Shown: piece by piece, positions 27,114 through 39,069 of the stretch | How the letters are laid out: the number at the start of each line of letters is the position of its first letter | How positions within the stretch are numbered: position 1 is the stretch's first letter | Translations under genes and position numbers: made by a program | Assembly (NCBI GenBank): GCA_023807065.1 | Contig: JAJJLU010003540.1 | Coordinates: forward strand, 1-57,103 | Length of the DNA: 57,103 nucleotides | Source: Isotricha intestinalis | Taxonomy: Eukaryota > Ciliophora > Litostomatea > Vestibuliferida > Isotrichidae | Direction: 5' to 3' | Notes under the pieces: generated by a model | Seen by the model: the letters and a program-made list of their open reading frames with translations, nothing else | What the model was told of the DNA's origin: nothing | Databases searched by the model: none

Positions 27114-29624
27114 TTAAATTTTCTTGTATTCATCTAAATTTTCCAATTCTTCTCCTTTTTCTTTTTTCTCATCTTCTTTATTTTTTCCACAACAAAGACA
27201 ATAAAATGCAATAATAAATAAAAGACAAGCACCAATTCCAATTAAAATATTAACATTAATTCCTAGAGGATTAGCATTTGGATCATAATATAAAGTATAA
27301 ATTCCTTTATCTAATTGGGATTTATCTAAAGAATTTACTGAAACAACAATATAATATTTCTTTTTTTCTTCTAAAGGAAGAGTAAATTTAATTTTATCTT
27401 CTTTTGCACTTGCATCATAAAATGTAGATACTGGTTTAGTTTGAAGAATTTCATTTAAATCTGATTTATTAGTTAATTCTTGCATATAAACATTATATTC
27501 AGAATCAATTTCAATTGATTTTAAAAAAGGAGAAATTGAAAATTCAATATTTTTCTCTTTTTTATTTTCAACTTTAATCTCAAATTTACTATTATCAACT
27601 AAATTCAATTGTTTTTTCAGAATATAAGTATAGTAAATAATAAATTCTGTGTTTTGAGTTGTTTCTAATTTAATTCCTTTTGCAAGATTAATATCTTCAA
27701 TTATTAATAGAGCTCTTCCATTATTATCAAATGATAATTGTTGAAGATTTTCAAAAGAATCATAATGATAATCAATATAATCTGCAATTGCATACAAAAC
27801 AGTTCCATTAAGTTGATTAACAGCATTAAACACAATAACTAAATTAAAATCAGAAATTGTTTCATTTCTAATATCATGATCTAAAGGTAATAAAAATTTC
27901 ATAGTGTCATGCCTTTTAACTAAAACTCTATTTAATTCTCTTAATTTAAGAGTATCAGTTTTATTAGTGAATAATAATATATCAATTTCTTCTTCTTTTA
28001 AATATCTTTCAAATCTACAAGAAGAAAGAGCAAGTTTATTTCTGTCAATATCACTATCATAATGTAAATAAGGATTAAAGAAATCAATATTAAGTTGTTT
28101 ATGGAATTGAAGAGGTTTTCCTACAGCTTTATTTGGATGAGGAGTATAATGGAAATCTGGAAGATGAAAAGGAATTTTAAATAAATATGCTGAAACTATT
28201 TCTGCTCTATCATGACTATTAAATTGATATCTAAATCCAATCACATCTTTAAATTTAGATAAATCATCATATGGACTTTGTTCTCTTACTCTATGGAATA
28301 TCATAAATACTATTGGCTCATTTACTACTATTTCTGTTTCATTTCCTACTAACTGGAAAAATTGATTTATTTTACGCTTATTTTCAATTACTTTTGGATT
28401 TCCTTTTTTATCTTTCATATATAATTTATAATTTCCAGAATTTAATGCTTGAATATAATCATCTTCTGATGCTAATTTAAATTTTCTTTTGTTTTCTACA
28501 TATATATAAAAATATTTGGTGTAATATGAAAATTTAAATTCATTCATATTATCTGTATTAATTCTAATTAATTGGAAATTTAAAAGACAAACTTTACTTA
28601 CGCAATTAATTTTAAAAACATAGGTATCATTACCTCTAACTGAGATTAGATTATTTCCTTTATATATTTTTTTATCATACTGTATTTGTTTATAAGTTTT
28701 TCTTCCATAAACATTATATTCAATATTATAAGTTCCACTTAAATGAATAATATTAACAAAATATCTATCACTTTGTTTTGAAGCCAAAGAATCTTTATTT
28801 AAAATAAATTTATGAATATCATCTTTGTTCTTAGGAATAATTTGATGAGTTGAGATAATAAGATGTTGATTCTCCCAATTTAAAGTTCTATAATATTCAA
28901 CAGAAGTTTTTTTAGCAATAAAAGTTTCACTAACATCAACATCAGAGAAAATTTCCATAATAACTCTATTATAATTCATATTAATTAATTCCATTAAATT
29001 GAAAGTATTAATAGTACCATCAATATGATAAATATTATTAGGTGCAACTTTTAAATTTTCTGTGAAAAATGTAATAACAGAAATTCCACTTCTTGTAACT
29101 TCATAACCAGCATAATCTTTTAATGATCTTAAATGAATATAAAAATAAATTGGATTCTTTCCTTTTATTTTATGTGTTTTTTCAACTATATCATTTACTG
29201 TTGTTTCTTTATGTGCAAAATGAATTGATGGAGGAATATAAATTTTTGTCTCTTTGTCTTTTCTGAATAAAACAGAAAGAAAATTATCTTTTTTTTCTAA
29301 TTTTTTAAATAAAATTCTAAATCTTTCTCCATCAGAAAAAGGTTCAACTACAATTTTAAAAGGATCATCTTCACTTTCTTTGACTGATTGAGCACTTTTT
29401 TCATTTTGACTCATTTTTCTATATAAAGGAGTTAAAGAAAATTTTGTTTCTGTAAATATATTTATTACTCCTGATGAATTACTAGGTAATTCATCCAAAG
29501 GAATATATATAGTTACAGTTGATTCTGAGTCTGTAAAAAATGTTCCTTCTTTATTTGGATCTACATTTATAATTATTAATGTTATTAATGGGAGAATTGA
29601 TAAGAAAAAAAATATTGACTTCAT
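27114..29624 (-). CDS. Large type I membrane protein, unknown family
   Basis: 836 aa. A signal peptide (MKSIFFFLSILPLITLIII) is followed by a long predicted lumenal or extracellular part of beta-rich character. It contains NETEIVV, SSCRFERYLKEEE and FLLPLDHDIRNETIS, and several N-glycosylation sequons. Near the end is one membrane span (about 793-815, LIGIGACLLFIIAFYCLCC) and a short charged cytosolic tail (GKNKEDEKKEKGEE). The Cys residues at the inner edge of the span may be palmitoylated. Amino-acid use is less Asn-rich than in the neighbours, suggesting a constrained fold. I do not recognise the family. A surface or secretory-pathway receptor or adhesin-like role is possible but unproven. 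It is convergent with the RCC1-like gene. Confidence 0.75.
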   Translation of the reverse strand: MKSIFFFLSILPLITLIIINVDPNKEGTFFTDSESTVTIYIPLDELPSNSSGVINIFTETKFSLTPLYRKMSQNEKSAQSVKESEDDPFKIVVEPFSDGERFRILFKKLEKKDNFLSVLFRKDKETKIYIPPSIHFAHKETTVNDIVEKTHKIKGKNPIYFYIHLRSLKDYAGYEVTRSGISVITFFTENLKVAPNNIYHIDGTINTFNLMELINMNYNRVIMEIFSDVDVSETFIAKKTSVEYYRTLNWENQHLIISTHQIIPKNKDDIHKFILNKDSLASKQSDRYFVNIIHLSGTYNIEYNVYGRKTYKQIQYDKKIYKGNNLISVRGNDTYVFKINCVSKVCLLNFQLIRINTDNMNEFKFSYYTKYFYIYVENKRKFKLASEDDYIQALNSGNYKLYMKDKKGNPKVIENKRKINQFFQLVGNETEIVVNEPIVFMIFHRVREQSPYDDLSKFKDVIGFRYQFNSHDRAEIVSAYLFKIPFHLPDFHYTPHPNKAVGKPLQFHKQLNIDFFNPYLHYDSDIDRNKLALSSCRFERYLKEEEIDILLFTNKTDTLKLRELNRVLVKRHDTMKFLLPLDHDIRNETISDFNLVIVFNAVNQLNGTVLYAIADYIDYHYDSFENLQQLSFDNNGRALLIIEDINLAKGIKLETTQNTEFIIYYTYILKKQLNLVDNSKFEIKVENKKEKNIEFSISPFLKSIEIDSEYNVYMQELTNKSDLNEILQTKPVSTFYDASAKEDKIKFTLPLEEKKKYYIVVSVNSLDKSQLDKGIYTLYYDPNANPLGINVNILIGIGACLLFIIAFYCLCCGKNKEDEKKEKGEELENLDEYKKI

Positions 29625-32442
29625 TGTTTATAATTTCAATAAATGATTATTTATATGGATTTAATGAATATTTGTTATAAATTATTTTAATAGGATATTT
29701 TTTTATAAAGGTTATTAAATTCAATGATTATTTGGACATTTATTAAATTTTATATTTTTTGTTTTATTTAAAGTTAAATTTATGTTTATAAGTAAAAATT
29801 TAAGTAAGTGATTATAAAAAGCTTTTGTATTTAATTGTTATTTTATTTATCTCTAAAGATTGAATTTTTATAATATTAGATTTAATATTAAATTTTTCAT
29901 ACTTCTAATTGTTTTTTAATGATTTATTTTTTATTATGAATGATTACATTTATTTCTAAATTAATTAAATAATTATAACACCATATGTTCAATATTTTTT
30001 ATTTATATAAGTCTTATTTTAAAATTAATTATCCTTTGTTTTCATAATTAAAAAAGGTAAAAATTAATTTTAATTTATTTAAGAATAATTGAATATCCAT
30101 TATAAAATTATCATTTTATTATTAATTAATTAAATATATTCATTATTGGAATTTTTTCTCAATATTAAATTCAAATTTTCCTTTTTTATAAAAAATTTTA
30201 TCTTCATATTTAATCGAATTGTTTTATTTATCAATGATATTATGATGTTTTTTTATTTTATATAATTTAATCATTTATTTTCATGGAAATATATTTGTGA
30301 ACAGAAATGATGAAAATATGAAATGATTAAGAAATTTCATAAATTATAATATTTATTAAGATTCGAATATTATGTTTCTTTAATTATTATTTAATATATT
30401 TTTAAATAAAATCTAGAGTTTTAATCAGAAATTTATTTTTTCATCATTCATCAAATTTAATATCATAAATAATTATTTAACATTTAAATAATCATCTAAA
30501 GATATCTAATTAAGTAAACAACGAAAAATATAAATACTAAAATTGTGATTATTTTTCTTATGGCAGTTAAGATACTTTTTGTTTTAATTATTAATCTAAA
30601 ATAAAACAAGTTTTGTGTTAAGAAAATCTGAATTTAATTATAATTTTGATAAAAAAAATTTATAAATTATTAATTAATATTATAACAAAAAAATAATTTG
30701 ATATTTCTTTCAATAATTATAACAAAAAGAAAAATTTATATCATAAAAATAATAATTAAAAAAGTTAATATTCATCAATATCTACAAACAGAATTTTATA
30801 TATTTATTATTTTTTTAAAATTTAATTATTCATTTGTATCATATATAATACCTTCTATTTGATACCTTTTTGTCAAATATTATATTTTTAAAATTTTTGA
30901 ATTTACTCAGATTCAAATAAAATGGCAAATATAAAAAAAGCCCTTCAATTGTTTTTTATTTTTTACACATATTTTGAGTTTTAAGGTATTTCTCATTTAT
31001 GAATTTATTTTATTTATTGAAATTTATGTCATTTATATTTTTAACCATTTATTAAAATGGGAGATTAGTAGTGTTGGATAATTAAATTATTTTTAAAAAA
31101 TGGATTTTTCTGTTAAACTATACAATTTTATATATTTTATAATTTTCAATTTTATTTTAATAAGTTACAATTAAAAATAATTAAAAAAACAAAAATTCTA
31201 AACGATGAATGAAATGTATGTTTTTCTAAATTTTTTACTTGAAATTTAAACTATATAAAATCCTTTCTCTCTTTTTTGATTAAAAGGAATCATTACCATA
31301 ATTATAAATATAAAAATTATTATATTTTTCCCCATTAAAGATATTATTTCAAATTAAATTTCATTCATTTCATCCTTATCACAATTTTTTTTTTAATATT
31401 TCTAACTTTTACTTGCATAAATTAAACATAATCCTAAGGAATAACCATCAGGTCATTAAATATTAAAATTAGTTTTTTTAAAATAGATAAACTCGATATT
31501 TTATTTCTTTTATTTTTACACACTATTTTTATTTATTATTATTATACTTTCTTTTTATTATTTTAACAAGAATAGGACATATATATTATTAATTTCCTCT
31601 AACATTAAAACTTCCATAAGCTTTTTTAACAAAAATAATTGCATCAAAATCATTTATCAAATATTCTCCATTTTTAATCATTAAATTATTTTGTGGCTTA
31701 ATATCTCTATTAACAATATTATTGTATTGCATTATACTAAATCCTTCAGATATATTTTTTAATACTTAAAATAATGTTTTTACATTCAAAACAATTTTAA
31801 TATATTTATTTCTATTTTTATTCTTTCCAATTCATTTTCACCTTCTCTCATAATTTTTTTATCAAGTAATCATTAAAATTATAAATATATCAACAATCAA
31901 TAAATCATTTGCTTTGAAGCAGTTTTCATTTTATTCCAAAATTATTAAATAAATTTAAATTTTCTCAAATTTTATTTTCTAACTTTCAAAACATTTTTAA
32001 TTATTTCATGTCAAATAAATAAATAGAAATAGAAATCAATTCTAAATAATATATTCTTTTTTTTTCACTTTGAAAAAATGTTAATAAGTAAAAAGAAAAT
32101 TTATTTTATTCAATTAAAAAAAATTTTATTTATATTTTTATGAAATTATAACCTTTCAAAATTGCTTATAATTTAATTAATAGAATTTAATTAGATTAGT
32201 GGTAACACACTATTTTATTATAATTAAAAGAAACTCCATAAAATCAAAAAAAAGATTTTTGACTAAAAAATAATGAAAAATAGAAATTTTTTAGATTAAT
32301 TGATAATCTTATTAACAAAATTAGTATCAATATTCAATTTATATATAAATATTATAATATATTTTAAACTAAAATAAAATTGAATAAATATACATTGACT
32401 ATGATAAATATTAAAAAAAGGAATATCTTGAAGTATAGTAAT
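29625..32442. other. Long gene-poor tract
   Basis: About 2.8 kb with no intact gene. Stops are dense in all frames and poly(A/T) runs are frequent. The only recognisable item is the protein-kinase relic at 31589-31851. A few slightly GC-richer patches (near 30910-30990 and 31430-31450) do not read as protein. Confidence 0.55.
31589..31851 (-). pseudogene. Decayed protein kinase fragment
   Basis: On the minus strand, MREGENELERIKIEINIL is followed by stops, then SEGFSIMQYNNIVNRDIKPQ, NLMIKNGEYLINDFDA and FVKKAYGSFNVRGN before TAA. The catalytic loop (HRDIKPQN in kinases) has Asn in place of His, DFG has become DFD, and the activation loop ends at RGN where RGTxxYMAPE is expected. The N-lobe Gly loop and Lys are not visible and the C-lobe is missing. 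It is a truncated, non-functional copy. Confidence 0.7.
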
Positions 32443-33375
32443 TTAATTATTCATTAAATCTAAATTTAATTTATTTTTTATACTTCTGATTATAAAACCT
32501 TTTCTTTTTAAATCTTCATCATTATTATGTCTTGTTCTTATTAGATCATCTAGTATTTCTTTCACTTTTAATTGATTTTTCCTTATATCAGTTTGTAAAT
32601 TTTTAAACATTTTCTTTCTATTTATTTCTTCTCTTTTTTGTTCAAATATTTTTGTAAACAATGAATGAACTAAATTTATTTGTGTATTATTTTTCTTTTC
32701 AATTAACTTTCTAGTATTATCAACTTGTTCATTGATATAAATTTTATTTTTTCTGTTATTCATTTTATCTATATTTTGCTGACCTAATTTTAAATAACCT
32801 AAAGAAATACTTTTTTTATGATTTATTTTTGATATATTTATTCTTATATTTGGTGGTTTTTTTTTGGTGAATAATTTATTCTCATTATTTATTATATTTT
32901 CAATGTTTGAATTTTCTATGTTTGAGTTATGTAATTTTATTTTTGATTTTTTATATTCCTTTCCAAAATTATTATTTTTCCTATTGATTAAACATAAAGA
33001 TAAAGGTTTTTGAAAATTTTTGGCTTTTCTTAATCTTAAATATAATTTTTTTTTCATTTGATATTCATCTGTTCTAGTAATATATTCTTTAATATTATAA
33101 TTTTCCATTAAAGGAGTGTCCAATAAAATATCATATGTATTTTTTATATTATCAATATTATTTCCAAAATCTTCTGTTAATTTATTATCATTCTTTTTTT
33201 GAATAAATTTTTTGCAATTTTTTACTGAATGCTCTCTTGACAAATTTTCTATTTTAGTAATTTTTGAGATATCTTTTTTTTTAAAATGATTTATTTTTGG
33301 TGATAATAGACGAATTTCATTATTCTTTAAATCAAATGATTTAATAATCTGATTAAAGTTAACTTTGCTATTCAT
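32443..33375 (-). CDS. Hypothetical Lys/Asn-rich protein
   Basis: 310 aa. It starts MNSKVNFNQIIKSFDLKNNE and ends NLDLMNN. It is highly basic, with a short imperfect repeat (NSNIENSNIENIINNENK, about 150-166) and a C-terminal helical part (KMFKNLQTDIRKNQLKVKE). No signal peptide, membrane span or known domain is seen. It is divergent from the TmcB-like gene over 447 bp. The antisense frames carry no coding signal. Function unknown. Confidence 0.6.
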   Translation of the reverse strand: MNSKVNFNQIIKSFDLKNNEIRLLSPKINHFKKKDISKITKIENLSREHSVKNCKKFIQKKNDNKLTEDFGNNIDNIKNTYDILLDTPLMENYNIKEYITRTDEYQMKKKLYLRLRKAKNFQKPLSLCLINRKNNNFGKEYKKSKIKLHNSNIENSNIENIINNENKLFTKKKPPNIRINISKINHKKSISLGYLKLGQQNIDKMNNRKNKIYINEQVDNTRKLIEKKNNTQINLVHSLFTKIFEQKREEINRKKMFKNLQTDIRKNQLKVKEILDDLIRTRHNNDEDLKRKGFIIRSIKNKLNLDLMNN

Positions 33376-33822
33376 ATTATTTAATATTTATAAAAAAATA
33401 TTCAAATCAAAAATAATTAAATTATTATTTCATTTTTTAAAATATATTCTCAAATACAGAAACATATTTATTTTAAAAATATTTATAAATTATTAAAATA
33501 TAATAATGAAATTTGATAAAACCAGAAAATCTTCATTAATCCTATCAAATATTAACGATAATATTTAGTAATTATTATTAGATAATATATTCCTCTGAAT
33601 TCTATTATTAATTAAAATAAATATTCAAATTTTCATAAAGATAAATAATATATATTTTTAGAAAAACACATAATTCATATTATTTGGTAATTAACATATA
33701 AAAAACTCTAAATTTTTTGTCCTTTCATTTTTAAAATAATAAATATCAAAACAAATTATAAATTTTATTTTTTATTTTCAAAATGAAGAAAATATTTAAT
33801 TGAACAATAATATTTCAAAAAA
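33376..33822. other. Intergenic between divergent genes
   Basis: 447 bases of A/T sequence with stops in all frames. It should hold the promoters of both flanking genes, but no element can be picked out by eye. Confidence 0.45.
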
Positions 33823-36282
33823 ATGATAGAAGATAATGTTATAAAATATATAGATCTAGATGAAACAATGCAAAATTTAGACTCTTATTCAAAAAAAGGT
33901 TTATTAATTCTATTTCAAATTTTTGAAACAATGCTTAGTCATAAAAGTAATGGTCATTTAACTTTTATTTTTTTAAAAATAATTTTTTTTTTACAAGTAA
34001 TCACAATTTCCACAATAGGTATTCCAGATAATATTACTAAAAATGATTATGCAATAAAATTTTTTAATGAATTAAAATCTATTTTGATTCCTCAAAAATT
34101 TATTGTTGATAAAAATTCTTTTTTAACCTGTTATATAATTGCTTTAATTATTTGTTTTCTAATTCTCTTTTGTTTAATTTATTTAATTGTTATCTCTTTT
34201 ATTAAAAAAAAATTATTTACTTTTCCAATTCAAATATTAAATCTTTTAAATTTGATTCTTAATAATTATGGTATTTGCCCATTAATAAATATAATGATGA
34301 TGATAATTCATTGTGAAAAAGGGAAACATAAATATCTTGAAATTAAATGTTATCAAGGTAAACATTTATTTTATTTAATTATTTCTTTATTTTTACTAAT
34401 AATTTTACTTACATATTCTTTTATCCTATCATTATTTTACTATGAAATAGGGACTATTCAAGAAAAAAATTATTTATGTAGAACAAATTGTTATTACGAA
34501 ACATTAGAAAATATTTTATCAGAATTATGTTTTTTTTCAAGTTATATTATTATTCATCATTTAAGTGGAAAAAGAATATATAGAATAATTTATCAAGGAA
34601 TAATCTTATCAAATTGTATTATAATTGCTATTTATTTTAATTATACAGTTTTTTATTATAATCATTCTTTAAATTTAATTTCAATTAATGGTTGGTATTT
34701 TACAATATGGTATTTATTTCTACTTTTAACCAAAGAATTAATAGGAATACACAATATTCTATTACCTCTTCTTATTGGATGGATTATTATAGGTGTAATC
34801 AATTATTTTTTTTATGAGACCAAAATTTTGAAATGTTTAACAGAATCTAATATTTTTGAAACAAATAGTTTGAAAGATATAGAAATGTTTAGCTTTTATT
34901 TAATAGAAAAAGGAAATGAAAATATCATCGAATCAAAAGTTCTTTTAAAAGGGATTATAACTAGTTTTGAAGAATATTTGACAAATATAGCAGATTTAAA
35001 TGAAAAATATCAAAAATTTTTAGATAATATATATCTTCAAAAAAAATTTGGAGGAAAAGAATCTACAATTCTTGCAATATATAATATTATATTTTTAATA
35101 TATGAATATTTTTTTGAAAAACCAACAATAAAAAATGATATGTTGTTAATAATATGTTATTTTCTTGTAAATAAATTAGATAATTATACTTATGCGGCAT
35201 TATTATGTTCTCAAATAAAAGTTTCAGATTATAAAATGATGTATTTAAAATATTTATTAATGGAAAAAATAAAAAAATATCAAATGTATAAATTGTTACA
35301 AACAGGAAATAAAGAGTCTATAAAACATGTAGAATTAGGAAGTGTAATTGTATATAATAATTATTTAGATAATTTTAAATTAAAAATATATGATGCAACA
35401 TGTAGTCAATATGATTATTTTGATTTTTTAAAAAATAATCAAATCAATAAAAATTTAACATCTTCCTTTATGGAAACAGGAGAAAAAATAATTAAATTAA
35501 GAACAGAAATTATGGATATATGGGATAAAATTATGAAATTAAATCCCTTTTGTGAAGAAAATGAAAAAGATTATATGTTATATCTAGAAACAGTGATTCA
35601 AGATTTAGAATTAGCACAAAAAGAACAAGAAAATTTTATTCATTATAGAAATTCTATTTTAAGCCAAAAAAATAATTTATATTATAGTTTATTTAATAAA
35701 GATATTTCTTCTATTATGTTAGTTGATGGATATGCTTTAAGAGGAAAAATATTATATTCATCACCAAATTTTCCTTTTTTGTTTAACTATTTACAAAAAG
35801 AACTATTAAATTTATATATTTATGATTTAATGCCTTCTAATATTGCATCATTTCATAAAAAAATAGAAGAAGATGCTATTAGATTATCAAATTTAACAAA
35901 TCTTTATTATAAGAAAAACAAAATAATTTTAAAAGGGAAAAATAATAATGTATATAATATTACTTTATTTGTTAAATGTTTACCAAATTTATCATATGGA
36001 ATAATTTTTATTTTAGATATTGATAAATTACAAGATAAATCTTTTATTTTTATTTTAGACCAAAATTTAAAAATTTGCTCTTTAAGTAATGTATATTCAT
36101 TAAGTAATGGAAGTGATTTGGCTGTTACAACAACAAAAGTTTTTGATTTAAATAATAATGTGATAGGACATCACATAGCAACAATTATACCACAAATTTT
36201 ATTACAATTAGAATATAAAGATAATAAATTTATTATTAAAAAAGAAAATACAGAAATTAAAGCTGTTTATTCCCAAATTTAG
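33823..36282 (+). CDS. TmcB-like multi-membrane protein, N-terminal part (first frame)
   Basis: 819 aa before TAG. About eight to ten membrane spans occupy residues 45-335 (e.g. FLKIIFFLQVITIST, YIIALIICFLILFCLIYLIV, LFYLIISLFLLIILLTYS). A cytosolic helical region with KLRTEIMDIWDKIMKLNPF follows, and then a PAS-like segment (about 620-760, DISSIMLVDGYALRGKILYS). This order matches the TmcB/TmcC-like proteins that are abundant in ciliates and named after a Dictyostelium macrocyst protein; their biochemical role is unclear. The frame stops at ATT-TAG, but coding sequence continues at once in another frame (36283-38873), so this is probably one gene of about 1,680 aa with a frame change. No GT-AG intron fits the junction phases. 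Confidence 0.65.
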   Translation: MIEDNVIKYIDLDETMQNLDSYSKKGLLILFQIFETMLSHKSNGHLTFIFLKIIFFLQVITISTIGIPDNITKNDYAIKFFNELKSILIPQKFIVDKNSFLTCYIIALIICFLILFCLIYLIVISFIKKKLFTFPIQILNLLNLILNNYGICPLINIMMMIIHCEKGKHKYLEIKCYQGKHLFYLIISLFLLIILLTYSFILSLFYYEIGTIQEKNYLCRTNCYYETLENILSELCFFSSYIIIHHLSGKRIYRIIYQGIILSNCIIIAIYFNYTVFYYNHSLNLISINGWYFTIWYLFLLLTKELIGIHNILLPLLIGWIIIGVINYFFYETKILKCLTESNIFETNSLKDIEMFSFYLIEKGNENIIESKVLLKGIITSFEEYLTNIADLNEKYQKFLDNIYLQKKFGGKESTILAIYNIIFLIYEYFFEKPTIKNDMLLIICYFLVNKLDNYTYAALLCSQIKVSDYKMMYLKYLLMEKIKKYQMYKLLQTGNKESIKHVELGSVIVYNNYLDNFKLKIYDATCSQYDYFDFLKNNQINKNLTSSFMETGEKIIKLRTEIMDIWDKIMKLNPFCEENEKDYMLYLETVIQDLELAQKEQENFIHYRNSILSQKNNLYYSLFNKDISSIMLVDGYALRGKILYSSPNFPFLFNYLQKELLNLYIYDLMPSNIASFHKKIEEDAIRLSNLTNLYYKKNKIILKGKNNNVYNITLFVKCLPNLSYGIIFILDIDKLQDKSFIFILDQNLKICSLSNVYSLSNGSDLAVTTTKVFDLNNNVIGHHIATIIPQILLQLEYKDNKFIIKKENTEIKAVYSQI

Positions 36283-38873
36283 ATGATTTATCAGAATATG
36301 ATAATTCTATTGAAGAAATAATTAATACAATAAAAACTAATGGAAAATTAATAACTGAAGAAGAAGCAAAACAAATTAATGATCGTAATTTACATGAATC
36401 TACAACAAAAGCAAGTTTAAGAAGTAGAAAAAGCATGATAGGAGCAAATAATAAAGAATATAAAGGATTATTTTTTGAATTAACTAGGAAATTTATTGGA
36501 AAAACTTATAATATTTTTTACAAAATATATGTAAGAAGTTTCTTAAAAGAAAAGTATTATTATTATAAAATTTTAATAGATAATAATTTAATGGGAAACG
36601 AAGATAAAAAATCAGAGGGAAAAACTGTGAAAAAAAATAATTTAAATGAAACAAAAATATCATTATTCAATAATAAATTTAATGATATATTTGATTTTAA
36701 AGATAAAATTAAAGCAATTAAATTTCATGTAAATGAAGATACTCTAAATAATGAGAAAGAAGCAACTAAAAATATAGAACAAGCACAGAATAATAATAAT
36801 GATAATGCAAATTATGAACGTTCACATAATTCTTTTATGTCATCAAGTTCATCAATTGATAATTCAGGTTATACTAAATTAAAATTTGGACTTATGGATA
36901 AAGAACAACCTATACTTATAATTGATATGAAAATTTCAACTTTTTTATTTAGTATTGCTTCAATTATTTTAATAATTCTTGACTGTAGAAAAATAAAGAA
37001 CGAATTTTCTAATGTTAATAGATTTTTAGAGGAAAATTTATTTTTTAATTTCTCCAAAATTTCAGCAGATTGTTTCTTTATTACAGGTACAAATTTAAAA
37101 CTTAAATATTATCATATAAATAATTTATGTTATTTTGATTCTTGTGATAGTACATATGATGAATTATTATATTTATGTGTGCAACCATTGAAAGAAATTT
37201 TAGAGCATTCTTCAAATTATAATAGAGAATATCAAGAAATATTAAATAAAAGATATCTATTTCTTTTATCTGCTTATAATGAAACTACAAAAGTTGCAAC
37301 AACTTTTGATACAATAAATATATTAAGAATGTTTTTAACATCTGGATTATTTATTCATCATCATTTTAATGATTATTTAAATAATGATAAAGAAACTCAT
37401 GCTCTACTTGAAAATATTGTTTTTGGTGCTTATTATTATATTAAATCTCTTACTTATATTAAGGGATTTGATGAAAAAGAAAGAAGATCTTTAGCTATTA
37501 AAAAATTCCAAACTCAAAAAATATATTTAATTATTAATGTTATCATATTTGCTCTTGTTGTTATTTTACTTGTTTATTTAATTTTAAAAATTTTTAAAGA
37601 AGAAAAATATTTTCTTCAAAAATTGGTGAAATTTCAAAATCCTAAATTTGAAGAATATTTAAAATATTTAGAAAATTTAAAAAAGAAATTAAGAAATGAT
37701 AATGGAGAAGATGAAGAACAACAAAATCAAGATGAAAATCATCCTAATAATTCAAATGAAAGTGAAGAAAATAAACGACTCCAAAGAAGAGGAAGCACAA
37801 ATAGTAATGATCCAAGAAAGAAAAAATTAGATAAAAAAAAAAATAGAAAAAAGAATCAAGGTAAACTTTCAAAATTACAACAACAAAAAAATGAAAAAAT
37901 AAAAATAATGACATTATTCTTTTTTGTTAATAACTTAATATTAGCAATTGAATTAGGTTTCATTCTTCTTATATATATGACATATTACATATTAATAAAT
38001 TTAACATACAATCAAAAAAGAAATAATTTTTTTGATTTTGATGATACAATAAATAATTTAGAAGGAATATTTAAAGAATGTTTTGACATTTATGTAAATG
38101 TTAAATATGAAACTTTAATTTATGGAGAATTTATAACTAATCAAAAAGAAGCAATTTCAAAATTAGAAAATGGTGAATCAATAGTTGAATTTGAAGGTAA
38201 AAATTACACAGATATAAATGAATTAAAAAAACAAGTTTATACTATTAATGTTCCAGATGTAACATTTAATAAAATTGGAAATATATTATTATCAATTATT
38301 TCTGATGGAAGTAGTGATTATAATTCAGAATCTAATCAAAATATTGCTACTCAAATGAAACATTTATATCAAGGAAATGCTTGTGATGTTTTATATGATA
38401 AAAGTGATAGTACTTATACTTATTGTTTAGGATATTGGTCTTCGATTATTACTCAAGGAATGGAACAAGCTTTTAATCAATTATCTGTTGAATTAACAAA
38501 TCTTCAAAATAATTTAATTCTCTGTAATCAATCTAAAAAAATTTTTTTGGAAATTATTGAAAGTATAAAATTCATTAATTTGGAATATTTTTACTCTTAT
38601 TATTTAGTTGATGCTTATTTGAAAACCAAATTATTATTAGAAAAATTAAGGGAAAATAAAGTTAATAGTATTTTTAATGTGTTTAAATTAACTATGTATA
38701 TTTACATTGCAATTTCTATTGTTTTATGTATTGTTCTTGTGATATTTATTCAAAAGAAAAAAAAAGTGTTTTGTTCTTTTTTAAATTTTATTGGTATTAT
38801 CCCATTTCAATATATTTCTGAAGATGATGATTTTTATAGGGATATTTTAAGATTAGAAAGAGAAATATTTTAA
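36283..38873 (+). CDS. TmcB-like multi-membrane protein, C-terminal part (second frame)
   Basis: The frame is open from 36261 and reads LDDLSEYDNSIEEIINTIK directly over the TAG of the upstream frame. The first Met in it is only at 36435, after 52 sensible codons, so it is a continuation, not a separate gene. It contains a span near 168-185 of the Met-started frame (FLFSIASIILIILD), a conserved-looking middle region, a span IYLIINVIIFALVVILLVYL, a long Lys/Glu/Asn/Gln-rich cytosolic loop, a span NNLILAIELGFILLIYMTYY, and a final one near the C-terminus (LTMYIYIAISIVLCIVLVI). This is the typical C-terminal half of TmcB-like proteins. It ends at TAA. Confidence 0.65.
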
Positions 38874-39069
38874 TTAAATATTTTTATTTTTTTTAACATA
38901 TATAATTTAATTTATTTATATATAAATTAAATTTTTAGGCAATCAATTTTTAAAAAAAAAAAATGCTGAATAATCAAAAAAAAAACTGGAATAAAATAAA
39001 ATTAAAGAAAATAAAATAAAAAGATAAAGAAAAATAATAAAATCTTTTTTTAATAATTTATAAAAATAA

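Noticed and set aside
36255..36320. A short intron joining the two frames of the TmcB-like gene
   Set aside because: The only nearby GT (36265) gives phase 0, while every nearby AG acceptor needs phase 1. Other GT sites are too far upstream for 30-36-nt introns.
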